Positions 45,656 to 55,716 are shown, counted from the stretch's first letter. The stretch: 60,534 nt of DNA from Francisella sp. SYW-9 (GCF_008711465.1 NZ_VXKQ01000024.1:1-60534), one strand, 5' to 3'. Program-made: numbers and translations. Notes: generated from the sequence alone by a model not told the origin.

Positions 45656-46822
45656 TTATTTTAAGAGTTTTTTGATAAGTCGTAGAGGTTTCAACAACTT
45701 CCAACCAAAAGACTTATAAATACAATTTAATTGAATCTCATTAGACTGATTTTTATGAAGTAAGTATTCCAATAACCATTCAGCTTGAGATTCTTCAATA
45801 AATAGTTCTCCACCATCTTCAATCAACATATCTCCCAAGAGTTCTGATGCCATTTCACTATCAATACTTACTGTTTTATTTAACTGATAACGCTTGACTT
45901 TTCCAGTGTAATAAAAATCATATACAATCTTTTGATGCTGTTTTATATCAAAATAGGTCAAGTAATCTTCTAGTATTGTTATAATTTCTTTTGATTTTTC
46001 TAACTGACAATTATCAATTGTATATGCATATGCACTATTCAACCAAAGCAACATCATTTTATTAGGTTTTCTATCACTAAAATATCTTTTAAACCACTGA
46101 TACGTTAATATAGACTGTCTGTATGTGTTTTTATGTACATTGCTATCATGCATCCGGTATCGCACCCCTACCGTATCAAGAAGTTTAAAATTAAGGCTCG
46201 GCTCTTTATTTGCAATATATTGATATATTTTTGTTCTAAGTATAATATCATCACCTAATAAATCATTATCAAAACCACCTACAGCATCAATAACACTTCT
46301 CTTAAATATTCCACCCTGAATATAAAATGAACCTATTGAATTAAACTCCAACTCTAATAAATCACTGATATTAGATATATTTTTATATTCATCATGCACA
46401 TAAAACTGATTTAAAATCTGACTAGATTCATCTATAGATTCAACATAAGTATTAAGCACAAAGGCTAAATTTTTATCAGAATCAAAAAAATTTATCTTGG
46501 ATGTAACAGAATCAACTACAACCTCATCATCACAAGATATAAAAAATAAGAACTCTCCTGAAGACTCACTAATCAACCTATTAAAATTACTACCAACTTT
46601 ACCCCCTGAATTTTCTTGTGTAAGAACAATAAATTTACATGGGGATTCATATTGACATTGCTTAATAACATCTAAACTATTATCAGGTGATCCATCATCT
46701 AAAACAATTATCTCAATTTTTTTATAAGTTTGATTCCATATACTCTCAATACATCTTCGAATATACTTTCCATGGTTATATGATAAACAACAGAAAGATA
46801 CAACTCCTTTTGAATATCCCAT
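45656..46822 (-). CDS. Family 2 glycosyltransferase
   Basis: A 388-residue GT-A transferase: VSFCCLSYNHGKYIRRCIES, EIIVLDDGSPDNSLDVIKQC, GSNFNRLISESSGEFLFFIS and CDDEVV as the metal motif. YIQGGIFKRSVIDAVGGFDN and GDDIILRTKIYQY are the acceptor/catalytic part. The last 120 residues are a separate helical region ending KSFGWKLLKPLRLIKKLLK, a positively charged tail seen at the ends of many cell-surface glycosyltransferases. Its start overlaps the last base of the aminotransferase gene stop, indicating coupled translation. Confidence 0.85.
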   Translation of the reverse strand: MGYSKGVVSFCCLSYNHGKYIRRCIESIWNQTYKKIEIIVLDDGSPDNSLDVIKQCQYESPCKFIVLTQENSGGKVGSNFNRLISESSGEFLFFISCDDEVVVDSVTSKINFFDSDKNLAFVLNTYVESIDESSQILNQFYVHDEYKNISNISDLLELEFNSIGSFYIQGGIFKRSVIDAVGGFDNDLLGDDIILRTKIYQYIANKEPSLNFKLLDTVGVRYRMHDSNVHKNTYRQSILTYQWFKRYFSDRKPNKMMLLWLNSAYAYTIDNCQLEKSKEIITILEDYLTYFDIKQHQKIVYDFYYTGKVKRYQLNKTVSIDSEMASELLGDMLIEDGGELFIEESQAEWLLEYLLHKNQSNEIQLNCIYKSFGWKLLKPLRLIKKLLK

Positions 46823-47946
46823 TATATTTCACCATAACTATTTAACACTCTAACAACTTCTTGTATTTCTTTTTCTTTCAAGTGTTGACCAATAGGAAGA
46901 CTTAAAACCTGCTGATGAATTATCTCTGATATTTGATAATTATCACTATTCCACTCTGCATATGCTTGTTGATGATGTGGCGCAATAGGATAGTGTATAA
47001 CTGTCTGAATACCTCTATCCAATAGGTATCTTTGCAGCTTGTCTCTATCTTCTGCTCTAATAACAAATACATGCCATACATGGTTTTGATAATTCTGAAT
47101 GTTTAGTTGCGAATTTTTAATTGGTAAAATAATTTTTTGATTATTTATATTTTTAATATAGTAATTTGCAATCTCTCTTCTTGCTTTAATATCTTGCTCA
47201 AGATATTTTAACTTGACTCTCAGCATAGCAGCCTGAATTTCATCGAGACGACTATTAGTACCTTTATATAAATTTTTATACTTCTCATGGCTACCATAAT
47301 TTGCCAAAGCAGTAATAGTATCAGCTAATACTTTATCATTAGTAGTTACAGCTCCAGCATCTCCTAATGCCCCTAAATTTTTACCTGGATAAAAACTAAA
47401 GCCACTAGCATCACCAAGGTTACCTGACTTTTTATCACTGAAATATGCTCCATGTGATTGAGCTGAGTCTTCTATTACCTTTAAATTATATTTACTTGCT
47501 AAAGCATTAATTTTATCCATTTGGCATGTCTGTCCATATAAATGTACTGGCATAATCGCAACTGTTCTAGATGTAATAGCCTGCTCAAGCTTATCTACAT
47601 CAAGCAGATAATCATCAATATTAGGCTCTACTAGTACAGGTACTAAATCATTTGCTGATATAGCCAATATACTTGCTATATAAGTATTTGCAGGCACTAT
47701 AATCTCATCACCAGTTTCAAAAACTCCTAATTCTTTGTAGGCTCTTATAATAAGAACTAAAGCATCTAAACCGTTAGCAACACCTACTGCATATTTACTA
47801 CCACAATATTCAGCAAATTCTTGCTCAAACTTTTCACATTCACTACCACGAATATACCAGCCACTATCTATGACTCTTGTACAAGCATCTTTCAGCTCTT
47901 GCTGGTATAAACTATTTATTTTTTGCAAATCTAAAAATTTAATCAT
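46822..47946 (-). CDS. DegT/DnrJ/EryC1/StrS aminotransferase, FdtB/QdtB-like
   Basis: A 374-residue PLP enzyme. K189 in [20 protein letters not shown] forms the internal aldimine, [10 protein letters not shown] holds the PLP-ring residues, and [12 protein letters not shown] is the phosphate pocket. [20 protein letters not shown] is typical of FdtB/QdtB/DesV. With the cupin isomerase (48409) and the hexapeptide acyltransferase (47952) it would make dTDP-3-amino-3,6-dideoxyhexose from the 3-keto intermediate. Whether the sugar is Fuc3NAc or Qui3NAc depends on the isomerase and cannot be read by eye. Confidence 0.87.
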   Translation of the reverse strand: MIKFLDLQKINSLYQQELKDACTRVIDSGWYIRGSECEKFEQEFAEYCGSKYAVGVANGLDALVLIIRAYKELGVFETGDEIIVPANTYIASILAISANDLVPVLVEPNIDDYLLDVDKLEQAITSRTVAIMPVHLYGQTCQMDKINALASKYNLKVIEDSAQSHGAYFSDKKSGNLGDASGFSFYPGKNLGALGDAGAVTTNDKVLADTITALANYGSHEKYKNLYKGTNSRLDEIQAAMLRVKLKYLEQDIKARREIANYYIKNINNQKIILPIKNSQLNIQNYQNHVWHVFVIRAEDRDKLQRYLLDRGIQTVIHYPIAPHHQQAYAEWNSDNYQISEIIHQQVLSLPIGQHLKEKEIQEVVRVLNSYGEI

Positions 47947-47951
47947 ACACT

Positions 47952-48416
47952 TTAAACCTTTTTATAAAACCTAGCAGGATTTCCTAACCAAACTTCATTA
48001 GCTGGAACATTTCTTGTAACAACACTACCTGCGCCTATCATTGCATTTTCATTAATAGTAATACCTGGTAGAACTGTTGAATTAGCACCTAAAGAAGCTC
48101 CTTTCTTTATTATCGTTTTTGGCCACTCTTCAGGATAACATTTTGACCTTGGAACTTTATCATTTGTAAATGTAACATTAGGTCCTATAAAAACATTATC
48201 TTCTAACCTAATACCATCCCAAATTTGAACACCGGACTTAATTGTTACATTATCCCCAATAACTACATCATTCTCTATAAGACAATGCGAACATATATTT
48301 ACATTTTCACCTATTATAGCATCGCCTAAAATCACTACAAACTGCCAGATTTTAGAGTCTTTACCAATATTGGAAGATTGCACATCAGATAACTTATGCA
48401 CAAAGTAATTAAGCAT
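47952..48416 (-). CDS. Hexapeptide-repeat N-acyltransferase, FdtC/QdtC-like
   Basis: A 154-residue left-handed beta-helix protein: [60 protein letters not shown], then [20 protein letters not shown] and WLGNPARF. The NDKxPRSK motif is common in acetyltransferases for 3-amino-3,6-dideoxy sugars. It probably acetylates the amino group of the product of the adjacent aminotransferase, using acetyl-CoA, as a trimer in the cytoplasm. It overlaps the cupin gene by 8 bases and is 5 bases from the aminotransferase. Confidence 0.87.
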   Translation of the reverse strand: MLNYFVHKLSDVQSSNIGKDSKIWQFVVILGDAIIGENVNICSHCLIENDVVIGDNVTIKSGVQIWDGIRLEDNVFIGPNVTFTNDKVPRSKCYPEEWPKTIIKKGASLGANSTVLPGITINENAMIGAGSVVTRNVPANEVWLGNPARFYKKV

Positions 48417-48807
48417 TATTAATCTCTCTTAAGAATAAGTCATAATCTCTAATATAATCCCTCTCATCATAAAAGTCACTAGCCAAAACCATAAGTACAC
48501 AATCAGAAGAAAAGTTGTACATTTCTCTCCATACTAATCCAGAGATTAACAGGCCTCTCTTAGGGTCATTTAGTAAAACATTATTCTTATTATTTCCATC
48601 ATCAATTAAAATCTTACAACTGCCAGATATACAAACCAGAACCTGCTGTAAGTTTTTATGGGCATGAAACCCTCTTCGAACATCCTGTCTTGTATCATAT
48701 ATGTAATAAACTCTCTTTATATCAAAGGGTATATTTTTATTCTGCTCAAGAGATACAAGAGACCCTCTACTATCTCCCATAACTTTAAAATCTAACAAAC
48801 TTATCAT
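48409..48807 (-). CDS. dTDP-4-oxo-6-deoxyhexose 3,4-ketoisomerase, FdtA/QdtA (WxcM-like cupin)
   Basis: A 132-residue cupin. [20 protein letters not shown] carries the catalytic HAHK histidines, followed by [27 protein letters not shown] and [18 protein letters not shown], matching the FdtA/QdtA family almost end to end. The enzyme moves the keto group of dTDP-4-keto-6-deoxyglucose from C4 to C3. It is the first gene of the three-gene sugar unit 48807-46822. The substrate needs RmlA and RmlB, which are not in this window. Confidence 0.92.
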   Translation of the reverse strand: MISLLDFKVMGDSRGSLVSLEQNKNIPFDIKRVYYIYDTRQDVRRGFHAHKNLQQVLVCISGSCKILIDDGNNKNNVLLNDPKRGLLISGLVWREMYNFSSDCVLMVLASDFYDERDYIRDYDLFLREINNA

Positions 48808-48877
48808 ACTAAAAGCTATTCCGTTAAAAATAAATCTTATAACTCAGATTATATACTTTAGACCAATATATTAGAAG

Positions 48878-49987
48878 TTAAGATTTGTTCTTAAAACTCA
48901 ATATTGCCCTAACAAACCTTAACGGTTTAGTAATTCTCCATGATAAGCTATTTTCATATGATGCTGTTAAACTTCTAATTTGACTCTCTCTTTCACTTAA
49001 CAGTTTATCTTTTTCTAAAATAAACTGATCCCAATCACCTTCAGCTATTAAGCTTTCATAATTATTAGAGTAATGTTCATAAAGCTTATCAACTTGCAAG
49101 AAATTTATAAAATGAGACGGCAAAGAAACTTCCCTTGTACGAGAGTCTCTCAAAGTATAAGAACTCATAAGTCCTAACAACATCTGCTTAAAATACTTAT
49201 AAGATTGGTTAAGCATAAAATCACTAATTGTTAAGTCCTTAAAAAAAACATTCATATCACGATACAGCTGTGCTTGCATTAAATCCTTTTTCACATCAGG
49301 AAGAGATGTCCATACTCCATCGTGAGTCACTCGATATACTGCCACAATTTCAGCACTGAAATAGCCTGCCCCTTTGCTTAAGTGAAGGAAGTTTCTAAAG
49401 CCATCTCCTTCAAAAGATTTTTCAGAGTAAGTATTAACTGCATTATAAAGATCGGCAGGAACACACTCTCTAAATACAACATTTCTAAATACAGTAGATG
49501 TTGTATTAGCTAAAATAGCATTCCCCTTTACTAAATCCTCTAGCACAAAAGTTTTTTCACTATGATCCGAATGGATAAACTTTTGTTTCTTTTGTGTTTT
49601 TGTATCAAGAACATAACTATTATTACAATATAGCGTGTATTTTGAATTTTGATCTAAAAACTCTATTGCCTTTTTAAAAAAATCATCTTTAATATAATAA
49701 TCATCTGGATCTAGTACACAAAAATAATCAGTCTTTGTAATTTCATAACCTTTGATAGTTGCAGCAAGTGTCCTCATATTTACATCATTTTTGATAACTG
49801 CTATTTTTTCAGGGTACTTTTGTTGATATTCTAAAGCTATTTTCAATGTATTATCTGTGGATTTATCATCAATAATTAATAATTCATATTCAAAATCCAC
49901 ATTCTGCATTAAAACAGACTCAATAGCTTGAGAAATATAATCTTCCACATTATATGCAGGCATTAAAACAGTCAGTTTTTTCATCAT
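48878..49987 (-). CDS. Family 2 glycosyltransferase
   Basis: A 369-residue GT-A transferase: LTVLMPAYNVEDYISQAIES, FEYELLIIDDKSTDNTLKIA, FCVLDPDDYYIKDDFFKKA with DPDD as the metal motif, and SFEGDGFRNFLHLSKGAGYF as a likely catalytic acidic segment. It resembles set A paralogues in overall plan but is more distant. A C-terminal helix LSERESQIRSLTASYENSLS leads to WRITKPLRFVRAI, a basic tail. It lies 21 bases after the set A gene at 50009. Confidence 0.85.
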   Translation of the reverse strand: MMKKLTVLMPAYNVEDYISQAIESVLMQNVDFEYELLIIDDKSTDNTLKIALEYQQKYPEKIAVIKNDVNMRTLAATIKGYEITKTDYFCVLDPDDYYIKDDFFKKAIEFLDQNSKYTLYCNNSYVLDTKTQKKQKFIHSDHSEKTFVLEDLVKGNAILANTTSTVFRNVVFRECVPADLYNAVNTYSEKSFEGDGFRNFLHLSKGAGYFSAEIVAVYRVTHDGVWTSLPDVKKDLMQAQLYRDMNVFFKDLTISDFMLNQSYKYFKQMLLGLMSSYTLRDSRTREVSLPSHFINFLQVDKLYEHYSNNYESLIAEGDWDQFILEKDKLLSERESQIRSLTASYENSLSWRITKPLRFVRAILSFKNKS

Positions 49988-50008
49988 TTATCCTTGTATA
50001 TCAAAGCT

Positions 50009-51061
50009 TCACTTAGATAAGATTTTCTTTATAATTTTTTTTATGTATTTAACCAAGCTTAAATTTTTATTTTCACTCTCTAAAAGCTTTATATATCTAT
50101 TACACTCTTCAATCTTCTCAGAATATTCATTGATTTTACTATGATCAGCTGAAATTGATAGCATCAAATATTCAAGTATATTTATAGCATCTTCTTTAGC
50201 TAAGCCAGCAGAAAAAGTTTTTGCTATATTATTTATATTACTAGCATCAACTCCATATATTGATAACAATATAAGTCTTAAGAAAACATCTTTATGCTCT
50301 TCAAAGATTCTACTATATGCAGTATAGTCCTCTAGTTCTCTAAGATACTTAGTTTTTTTATTAGCTCCACTACAGAAACCTGAATCATGTATTCTATATA
50401 CCGACATTACTTCATTTATACATTTGATTGGTCCAAATTTTGAAAAAACAAGAAGCAAATACCTATCACCACAATATAGGTTCAAATATTTATCTAATTG
50501 CTCCTTAAACTCACAATCATATCTAAAAACATGAGAGCTAGTATGTATATAATTATCTATAATATCTATAAAAGTATATTCTTCCTTAACACTTTCAATC
50601 ACAAGCTTATCTGTTTCTAAATTATTCTCCAAATATCTTGTATTATGCACACATCCCATAAAATTTGGATTCTGCTCAAGAAAGTCTACTTGCTTTTGTA
50701 ATTTATGAGAATCTGTCCAATAGTCATCACTCTCACATGTTGCAATATACTTACCCTTTGACTCAGGTATCAAAATATCAATAAATGGTGTTACTCCTTT
50801 ACAAAATTGATTTTCTGTTTGAAATATTGACTTAATAATATTTGGATATTTAGCTTGATATTCAGAAATTATCTTAGCTGTATTATCTGTTGAGCAATCA
50901 TCACTTATAATTATTTCAAATGGAAAATCTGTTTTTTGCATTAAGAAACTATCAATAGCTTTGTTTATATATGCTTCATGATTATAAGCTGCACAGCAAA
51001 CACTTACCAAAGGTTTCTCAGCATTCCAGTTCTTTACAATATCTTTTTCTGCTATTTTCAC
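50009..51061 (-). CDS. Family 2 glycosyltransferase (paralogue set A, copy 2)
   Basis: A 350-residue GT-A transferase: PLVSVCCAAYNHEAYINKAI, FEIIISDDCSTDNTAKIISE and CESDDYWTDSHKLQKQVDFL (metal motif ESDDYW), VHNTRYL, FRYDCEFKEQLDKYLNLY, ECNRYIKLLESENKN. Nearly every block matches the genes at 42664 and 55717. MKIAEKDIVKNWNAEKP has the same N-terminal frame as the copy at 55717 (SEEDIVKGWKNTDKNP). Probably an O-antigen sugar transferase, donor unknown. Confidence 0.85.
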   Translation of the reverse strand: MKIAEKDIVKNWNAEKPLVSVCCAAYNHEAYINKAIDSFLMQKTDFPFEIIISDDCSTDNTAKIISEYQAKYPNIIKSIFQTENQFCKGVTPFIDILIPESKGKYIATCESDDYWTDSHKLQKQVDFLEQNPNFMGCVHNTRYLENNLETDKLVIESVKEEYTFIDIIDNYIHTSSHVFRYDCEFKEQLDKYLNLYCGDRYLLLVFSKFGPIKCINEVMSVYRIHDSGFCSGANKKTKYLRELEDYTAYSRIFEEHKDVFLRLILLSIYGVDASNINNIAKTFSAGLAKEDAINILEYLMLSISADHSKINEYSEKIEECNRYIKLLESENKNLSLVKYIKKIIKKILSK

Positions 51062-51148
51062 TACTTTCTCCTAGGAATTCCAACCACCACACGACCTTTC
51101 TATTAAAAAAGGATTCATTCTTACTTAATAACTTATATTGGCTAATAC

Positions 51149-52078
51149 TTAACTAGTTTCTAAAATAGCGTAACCAAAGCCTGACTGGCCGAAGCCATTA
51201 CCATTATAAAACATATATATCCCATATGATGTTTCAACAATGTATGGATATGCTATCATCTTACTATCCCAACCATCATAGCTTACATCAATACCCACCT
51301 TTTTATCATCTCTATTCCAAACTTCCAGATCTTTTGACCAAGCATAACCAATTCTATAAGCATCTAAACCATCTCTAAAATCATCTGAACCTCTATAGCA
51401 GAACCACATATGATATAAATCATTTTTCTTCAATATTGTAGGTCTTGTAATTGCCTCTCCATCATTCTTAGGGGTAATTAAACTCTTTCCATCCTGTAGA
51501 AAATGAACTCCATCCCTTGATGAAGCATATTTAATATCATAAGTATGCTCATAGCGACTGCTTTTCCTTACCCATCCAGTACCAGAACAATAAAACATAT
51601 TAAACAGTCCATTATCAAAAAACACATATGGACATGTAGCAGAGTACGGTTCATAAATATTTGTACTTAAAATAGGCCCATCACCTATTCTTTCAAATGT
51701 CACGCCATCATCATAACTGACCGCAATTCCAGTTAAATTAGTGTAGGGAACACTGGCTCTTTTGCTCCACCCACTATAGTACAGGTAAATCTTATTATCT
51801 TTTCTTATCACTCCAGAAGGCATGACACCGTGCTCATCAAAAGTTCCAGCTTTACCATTTTCTAAAATTGGTTTATCATGAATATACAATATTTTTTTAG
51901 GATTCTTTATATCCAAATCCAAAAATGTAGTTTTACTTTCTGTTGGGATATATCTTGTAGAAAAATATACTCTTAACCTATCTTTTAAAACCAAAACACT
52001 AGGTATCTGTGCATGGGTTTTCATCCAACCAAAATTATCATCTACAGAAAATATCTTTCCTTGTTTTACCCAATTCAT
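51149..52078 (-). CDS. Five-bladed beta-propeller glycosidase-like protein
   Basis: A 309-residue protein with the repeated pattern of GH43/GH32/GH130-type propellers: PSVLVLKDRLRVYFSTR, HGVMPSGVIRKDNKIYLYYS, GIAVSYDDGVTFERIGDGPI, DIKYASSRDGVHFL, ITRPTILKKNDLYHMWFCYR and RIGYAWSKDLEVWNRDD. It has no signal peptide, so it is cytoplasmic. Propellers of this kind inside O-antigen clusters are sometimes involved in making an activated sugar or phosphorylysing glycosides rather than in degradation; the role is unknown. Its ATG overlaps the methyltransferase stop by 4 bases. Confidence 0.65.
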   Translation of the reverse strand: MNWVKQGKIFSVDDNFGWMKTHAQIPSVLVLKDRLRVYFSTRYIPTESKTTFLDLDIKNPKKILYIHDKPILENGKAGTFDEHGVMPSGVIRKDNKIYLYYSGWSKRASVPYTNLTGIAVSYDDGVTFERIGDGPILSTNIYEPYSATCPYVFFDNGLFNMFYCSGTGWVRKSSRYEHTYDIKYASSRDGVHFLQDGKSLITPKNDGEAITRPTILKKNDLYHMWFCYRGSDDFRDGLDAYRIGYAWSKDLEVWNRDDKKVGIDVSYDGWDSKMIAYPYIVETSYGIYMFYNGNGFGQSGFGYAILETS

Positions 52079-53034
52079 TTTTTACTCCCCAAAACTTTTA
52101 AGGCCTCTTTCTTCACGATATCATCAAGCCACTTATGCATACTAAGACCTGCTTTTTCTCTAGCTTGCCATGCAAGCTTCTTTGTTTCTTCAGTAACACC
52201 TTCGAGCTGCCCATAGTATCTTGTTTTATGCGTACCCCCTCTTATCCCGGGAATTTCAAAGTCAAAATTTGCATAAGGTTCTCCCTCTCCTACCCTAAAG
52301 TCAATAAGATAGAAAACTCCCCCTATAATCCACTGACATCTAACTTCTCTAGCATCAACAGGAAGATCTTTAAAAGGAACATCTGCTAAAAATAGTTTAT
52401 TATAATTTGAAAGTATCTTTCCGAAAAGAGTATTCCTTTGCCAAACAGGTAAACTTTCATCTCCCACAACCACTTTCGCTCCTGTTTTACATACTCTAAT
52501 TACCTCCTCAAAAAACTTCTTTTTATCAGAAAACTCTCCCACAGCACCAAATGAATAAAAAGCATCAAAATAATTATCAGGATATGGTAAATACATAGCA
52601 TTAGATCGACAATAATAAACTCTCGAATTTGACTTTTTAAGCTTTTGCTTTGCTCTTGTTAGCATATCTGAAGATATATCAGTCAAATGTAACTCTGCAT
52701 CTCCAGATAATCGTTGATCAATAAGGACTGAATCACGACCTGTTCCACAAGCTAGTTCTAACACTTTAAAATCTTCTTTAAGCTCAAGTAAGTCAATCAT
52801 ATTACTTCTTACTTCTTTTTCATCTTCATTATAAGTCTGAAAAGTCAAATGTATATATTTATCATAATCATCAGCTATCCCCTCATAAAACAAATCCTCT
52901 TCATTTATACTTTGAGGATAAATGAAGTTTGGAATCCCATCAACAATATCAAAATCTAAATTTCCGTCAGACAACACATCTTCTTTAATTTCTAATTTTT
53001 TTCCACTATCAGGTGAAATCCACTTATCAAACAT
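52075..53034 (-). CDS. SAM-dependent methyltransferase with N-terminal Trm112-like segment
   Basis: Starting at ATG 53034 (GGAGAG 5 bases upstream; the frame is open another 19 codons but has no site) the protein has 319 residues. FDKWISPDSGKKLEIKEDVL to GIPNFIYP resembles the small Trm112-like domain in front of some methyltransferases. VLELACGTGRDSVLIDQRL is SAM motif I, LHLTDISSDMLTRAKQKLKK motif II, and NYFDAFYSFGAVGEFSDKK the post-II loop. It probably methylates a sugar or a chain end. A terminal methyl group would fit a Wzt-recognised cap (inference). It is coupled to the propeller gene. Confidence 0.8.
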   Translation of the reverse strand: MFDKWISPDSGKKLEIKEDVLSDGNLDFDIVDGIPNFIYPQSINEEDLFYEGIADDYDKYIHLTFQTYNEDEKEVRSNMIDLLELKEDFKVLELACGTGRDSVLIDQRLSGDAELHLTDISSDMLTRAKQKLKKSNSRVYYCRSNAMYLPYPDNYFDAFYSFGAVGEFSDKKKFFEEVIRVCKTGAKVVVGDESLPVWQRNTLFGKILSNYNKLFLADVPFKDLPVDAREVRCQWIIGGVFYLIDFRVGEGEPYANFDFEIPGIRGGTHKTRYYGQLEGVTEETKKLAWQAREKAGLSMHKWLDDIVKKEALKVLGSKK

Positions 53035-53138
53035 TTTAACTCTCCATCTTAATTCAAAATAAACATTCACCACATGTATTTTACAAAACATAGTTATTTA
53101 AATACTACTTATACATCATGAAACACATTAATATTATT

Positions 53139-53798
53139 CTATATATTTCTCAACCTATTACTTGGAACTCTTGATTTTTCAGTTCCTTTAGGAGAATATA
53201 CGGCATTAGCATTGGTATTAGAAAGAATAACAGAACCAGCTCCTATCACATTACCATCTCCGATCATTACATTATCCCTAACAGTTGAATTCACACCAAT
53301 AAAACTATAATCGCCTATTGTTACACTGCCGGACACAACAATATGAGAAGCTATAAAACAGTGATTACCTACCTTACTATGGTGTCCAATATGATTACCA
53401 CTCCACAAAATGCAGTTATCACCAATTTCAGTAAATGGTTGAATAACATTACCCTCTAATATAAAACAATTCTCTCCAATAGGGGTGTCGTAATAGACTG
53501 CCTTCGAGCTTATATAACTTATACATTCATAGCCTTTTGCTTTAACATCATAAAACTTTTCAGCCCTAAGCTTATTTACTTTTTTATAACTAATTGGAAT
53601 AAAAAGCTTAAAATCACTAGGTGGATATTTCTCTAACAACTCTTCATAAGCTACCACAGGCAAATCATGAAAGCTTCGAAAGGATAGGAATTCTTTATCA
53701 ACAGTAAAAGCAACCACTTGATGTTCACTATCGTTAGTCAAGTAAAAATGTGCTATATCAGCTATCTGACCAACCCCAAAGATTATAACTTTAGCCAT
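53139..53798 (-). CDS. NeuD/PglD-type hexapeptide acyltransferase (module 1)
   Basis: A 219-residue protein with an N-terminal Rossmann-like sugar-binding part (KVIIFGVGQIADIAHFYLTN, VDKEF, DLPVVAYEELLEKYPPSDFK) and a C-terminal left-handed beta-helix (IGENCFILEGNVIQPFTEIG, HIGHHSKVGNHCFIASHIVV, VNSTVRDNVMIGDGNVIGAG). Relatives N-acetylate 4-amino-4,6-dideoxy sugars. It is the same type as the gene at 57137 on the other strand (about half the residues similar by eye). It lies 8 bases after the WbqC gene, completing the module transaminase-WbqC-acyltransferase. Confidence 0.83.
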   Translation of the reverse strand: MAKVIIFGVGQIADIAHFYLTNDSEHQVVAFTVDKEFLSFRSFHDLPVVAYEELLEKYPPSDFKLFIPISYKKVNKLRAEKFYDVKAKGYECISYISSKAVYYDTPIGENCFILEGNVIQPFTEIGDNCILWSGNHIGHHSKVGNHCFIASHIVVSGSVTIGDYSFIGVNSTVRDNVMIGDGNVIGAGSVILSNTNANAVYSPKGTEKSRVPSNRLRNI

Positions 53799-53806
53799 AA
53801 CGCCCC

Positions 53807-54496
53807 TTATATAAGTTTATAATTATTCAGCATTTCTTTAATATTATTAACATTATTAAACATCAAAATATCTATAATTGAAAGATATGGACAGAATTCT
53901 ATATCAAATTGCTGATATTCCACAATACAAGGATCTATAAAACTTAGGCTTATATTTTTATCAAAGAATATATCCTTATCATAAAGCTCTCTACCACCAA
54001 TTGCATTTATATAAACATCTGCACTTAATATCTGACAAATTTGTAATATCTTATCTTGTCCTCTAAGGTTATTATCTTTGTCAAGTTCACTAGACTTTTT
54101 AAACTTAGTATTTATACCTATATAGTTAGATATACTTTTAATCAAATTCTCTAAAAATAATGCTAAATTTTTTTCTTCAGTAAGCATAATCCTTTCTAAT
54201 AAATTATAAACATCATGAAAATATGGAGCTTTTGAATATGCTTGCTTAATTACTTTTAATATCTTTGATCTATTATTACCCAAAGAAATTTCATTAATTA
54301 GCTTATTTTGACTGGCTCCTAAAAGTTCCAAAGTAATTTTATGTTGTTTCTTATCAAGTAAAATACTATTTCTGTTTATATAGCCTTTCTTAATAAAATT
54401 AACATCATCATATATTACAAAAACGTCTACAGAATTAATAAGCTGCCAATAACCAATATATGGAAAAAAATAAGGCTGCATTATTGCGACTTTCAT
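53807..54496 (-). CDS. WbqC-like family protein (module 1)
   Basis: A 229-residue WbqC family protein: MKVAIMQPYFFPYIGYWQLI, VDVFVIYDDVNFIKKGYINR, LGASQNKLINEISLGNN and, later, CQILSADVYINAIGGRELYD. The family is found in O-antigen and exopolysaccharide loci, usually beside aminosugar genes. Its biochemical role is not established to my knowledge; acylation of amino sugars by amino acids or hydroxy acids has been discussed. Its start overlaps the transaminase stop by 4 bases (ATGA), so the two proteins are made together. Confidence 0.87.
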   Translation of the reverse strand: MKVAIMQPYFFPYIGYWQLINSVDVFVIYDDVNFIKKGYINRNSILLDKKQHKITLELLGASQNKLINEISLGNNRSKILKVIKQAYSKAPYFHDVYNLLERIMLTEEKNLALFLENLIKSISNYIGINTKFKKSSELDKDNNLRGQDKILQICQILSADVYINAIGGRELYDKDIFFDKNISLSFIDPCIVEYQQFDIEFCPYLSIIDILMFNNVNNIKEMLNNYKLI

Positions 54497-55566
54497 AAAG
54501 TCTCCTTAATAACAGATATTATCTGTTCTTGAACATTTTTTTCAAGACCATAGTAAATAGGTAAACACATTATTCTTTTTGATATATCCCTTGATATTGG
54601 CATATACTGTTTAGGTTCGATATAACTAAGAGTATCTAATGAGGGATAGAAATATCTTCTAGGGAAAATTTCCCTACCATTCAAAGCACCCTGAACCCTT
54701 TTTAGATGCTCCTCTGATCTAAACAATACAGGGAAGTAACTATAATTCTCAATAGCATTGCAGTTAAACTTTTGAAACTGAACTATATCTTTCAATTCTG
54801 CTTTATATTTTTCTGCAACAACCTTCCTAGCGTCATGTATGATAGTTATATCATCTAGCATACACAGTCCCATAGCTGCTTCAAACTCATTCATCTTAGC
54901 ATTAGTTCCAAGGTGAGGTATATTTTCAGCATCTTTAATACCAAAATTAATAAGAAATCTAGCCTTCTTAGCGAGATCATCATCATTTGTAATAAGAGCC
55001 CCACCTTCTATCGTATGAAAAAGTTTGGTAGCATGAAAACTTAGAGTAGATATATCACCATAGTTTAGAATACTCTTACTTTTATACTTCACATCAAAAG
55101 CATGTGCTGCATCGTATATAACTTTTAGATTATGTTCCTTAGCGATTGAATCAATTACTTCAACATCACAAGGATTACCAAATACTTGCGTTGCTACTAT
55201 TGCTGAGGTATTTGGGGTTATTTTATTTACTAATTTATTTGCATCAATATTAAATGTCTTTTCATCGATATCAACAAATATAGGTTTAATGCCATTAGCC
55301 ACTAAAGAACTAGTTGTAGCAACAAAGGAAAAAGGAGTAGTAATAGCAAAGCCTCTAACTTCTAATGCCCTATAAGCTATCTCCAAAGCTACTGTTCCAT
55401 TTGACACCAAAACAATATTTTTAACTCCTAAATAATTTGCCAAACGTTGTTCTAACTCTTTAACCAAGGGTCCACTATTAGTAATTTGCCCACAACTATA
55501 TATTTGATCTACATATTGTTTATATTTTTCAATACTTGGCAGGTATGTTTTAGTTACATTTATCAT
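54493..55566 (-). CDS. DegT/DnrJ family aminotransferase, VioA-like (module 1)
   Basis: Using ATG 55566 (four codons after an open TTG) the protein has 357 residues. The PLP lysine is K181 in STLSFHATKLFHTIEGGALI, with NGTVALEIAYRAL as the phosphate pocket and YDAAHAFDVKY as the ring-stacking region. SFHATKLFHTxEGGA is typical of dTDP-4-amino-4,6-dideoxyglucose (viosamine) transaminases such as VioA, but related enzymes share it. It would transfer an amino group to C4 of dTDP-4-keto-6-deoxyglucose. A TATAAT-like element at 55612-55617 (minus strand) could be its promoter. Confidence 0.82.
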   Translation of the reverse strand: MINVTKTYLPSIEKYKQYVDQIYSCGQITNSGPLVKELEQRLANYLGVKNIVLVSNGTVALEIAYRALEVRGFAITTPFSFVATTSSLVANGIKPIFVDIDEKTFNIDANKLVNKITPNTSAIVATQVFGNPCDVEVIDSIAKEHNLKVIYDAAHAFDVKYKSKSILNYGDISTLSFHATKLFHTIEGGALITNDDDLAKKARFLINFGIKDAENIPHLGTNAKMNEFEAAMGLCMLDDITIIHDARKVVAEKYKAELKDIVQFQKFNCNAIENYSYFPVLFRSEEHLKRVQGALNGREIFPRRYFYPSLDTLSYIEPKQYMPISRDISKRIMCLPIYYGLEKNVQEQIISVIKETL

Positions 55567-55716
55567 AAAAAAACTCAAGTTTTACACATTACTCTTACAA
55601 TAATACAAAGAATTATAGAACATTTAACTACTATTTTAGCATTTATAATTAAATATGACTAATGCTGATGAGTGAAATATTACGTTCACGAAATATCTTA
55701 AGCTAAATTGTTCGAG

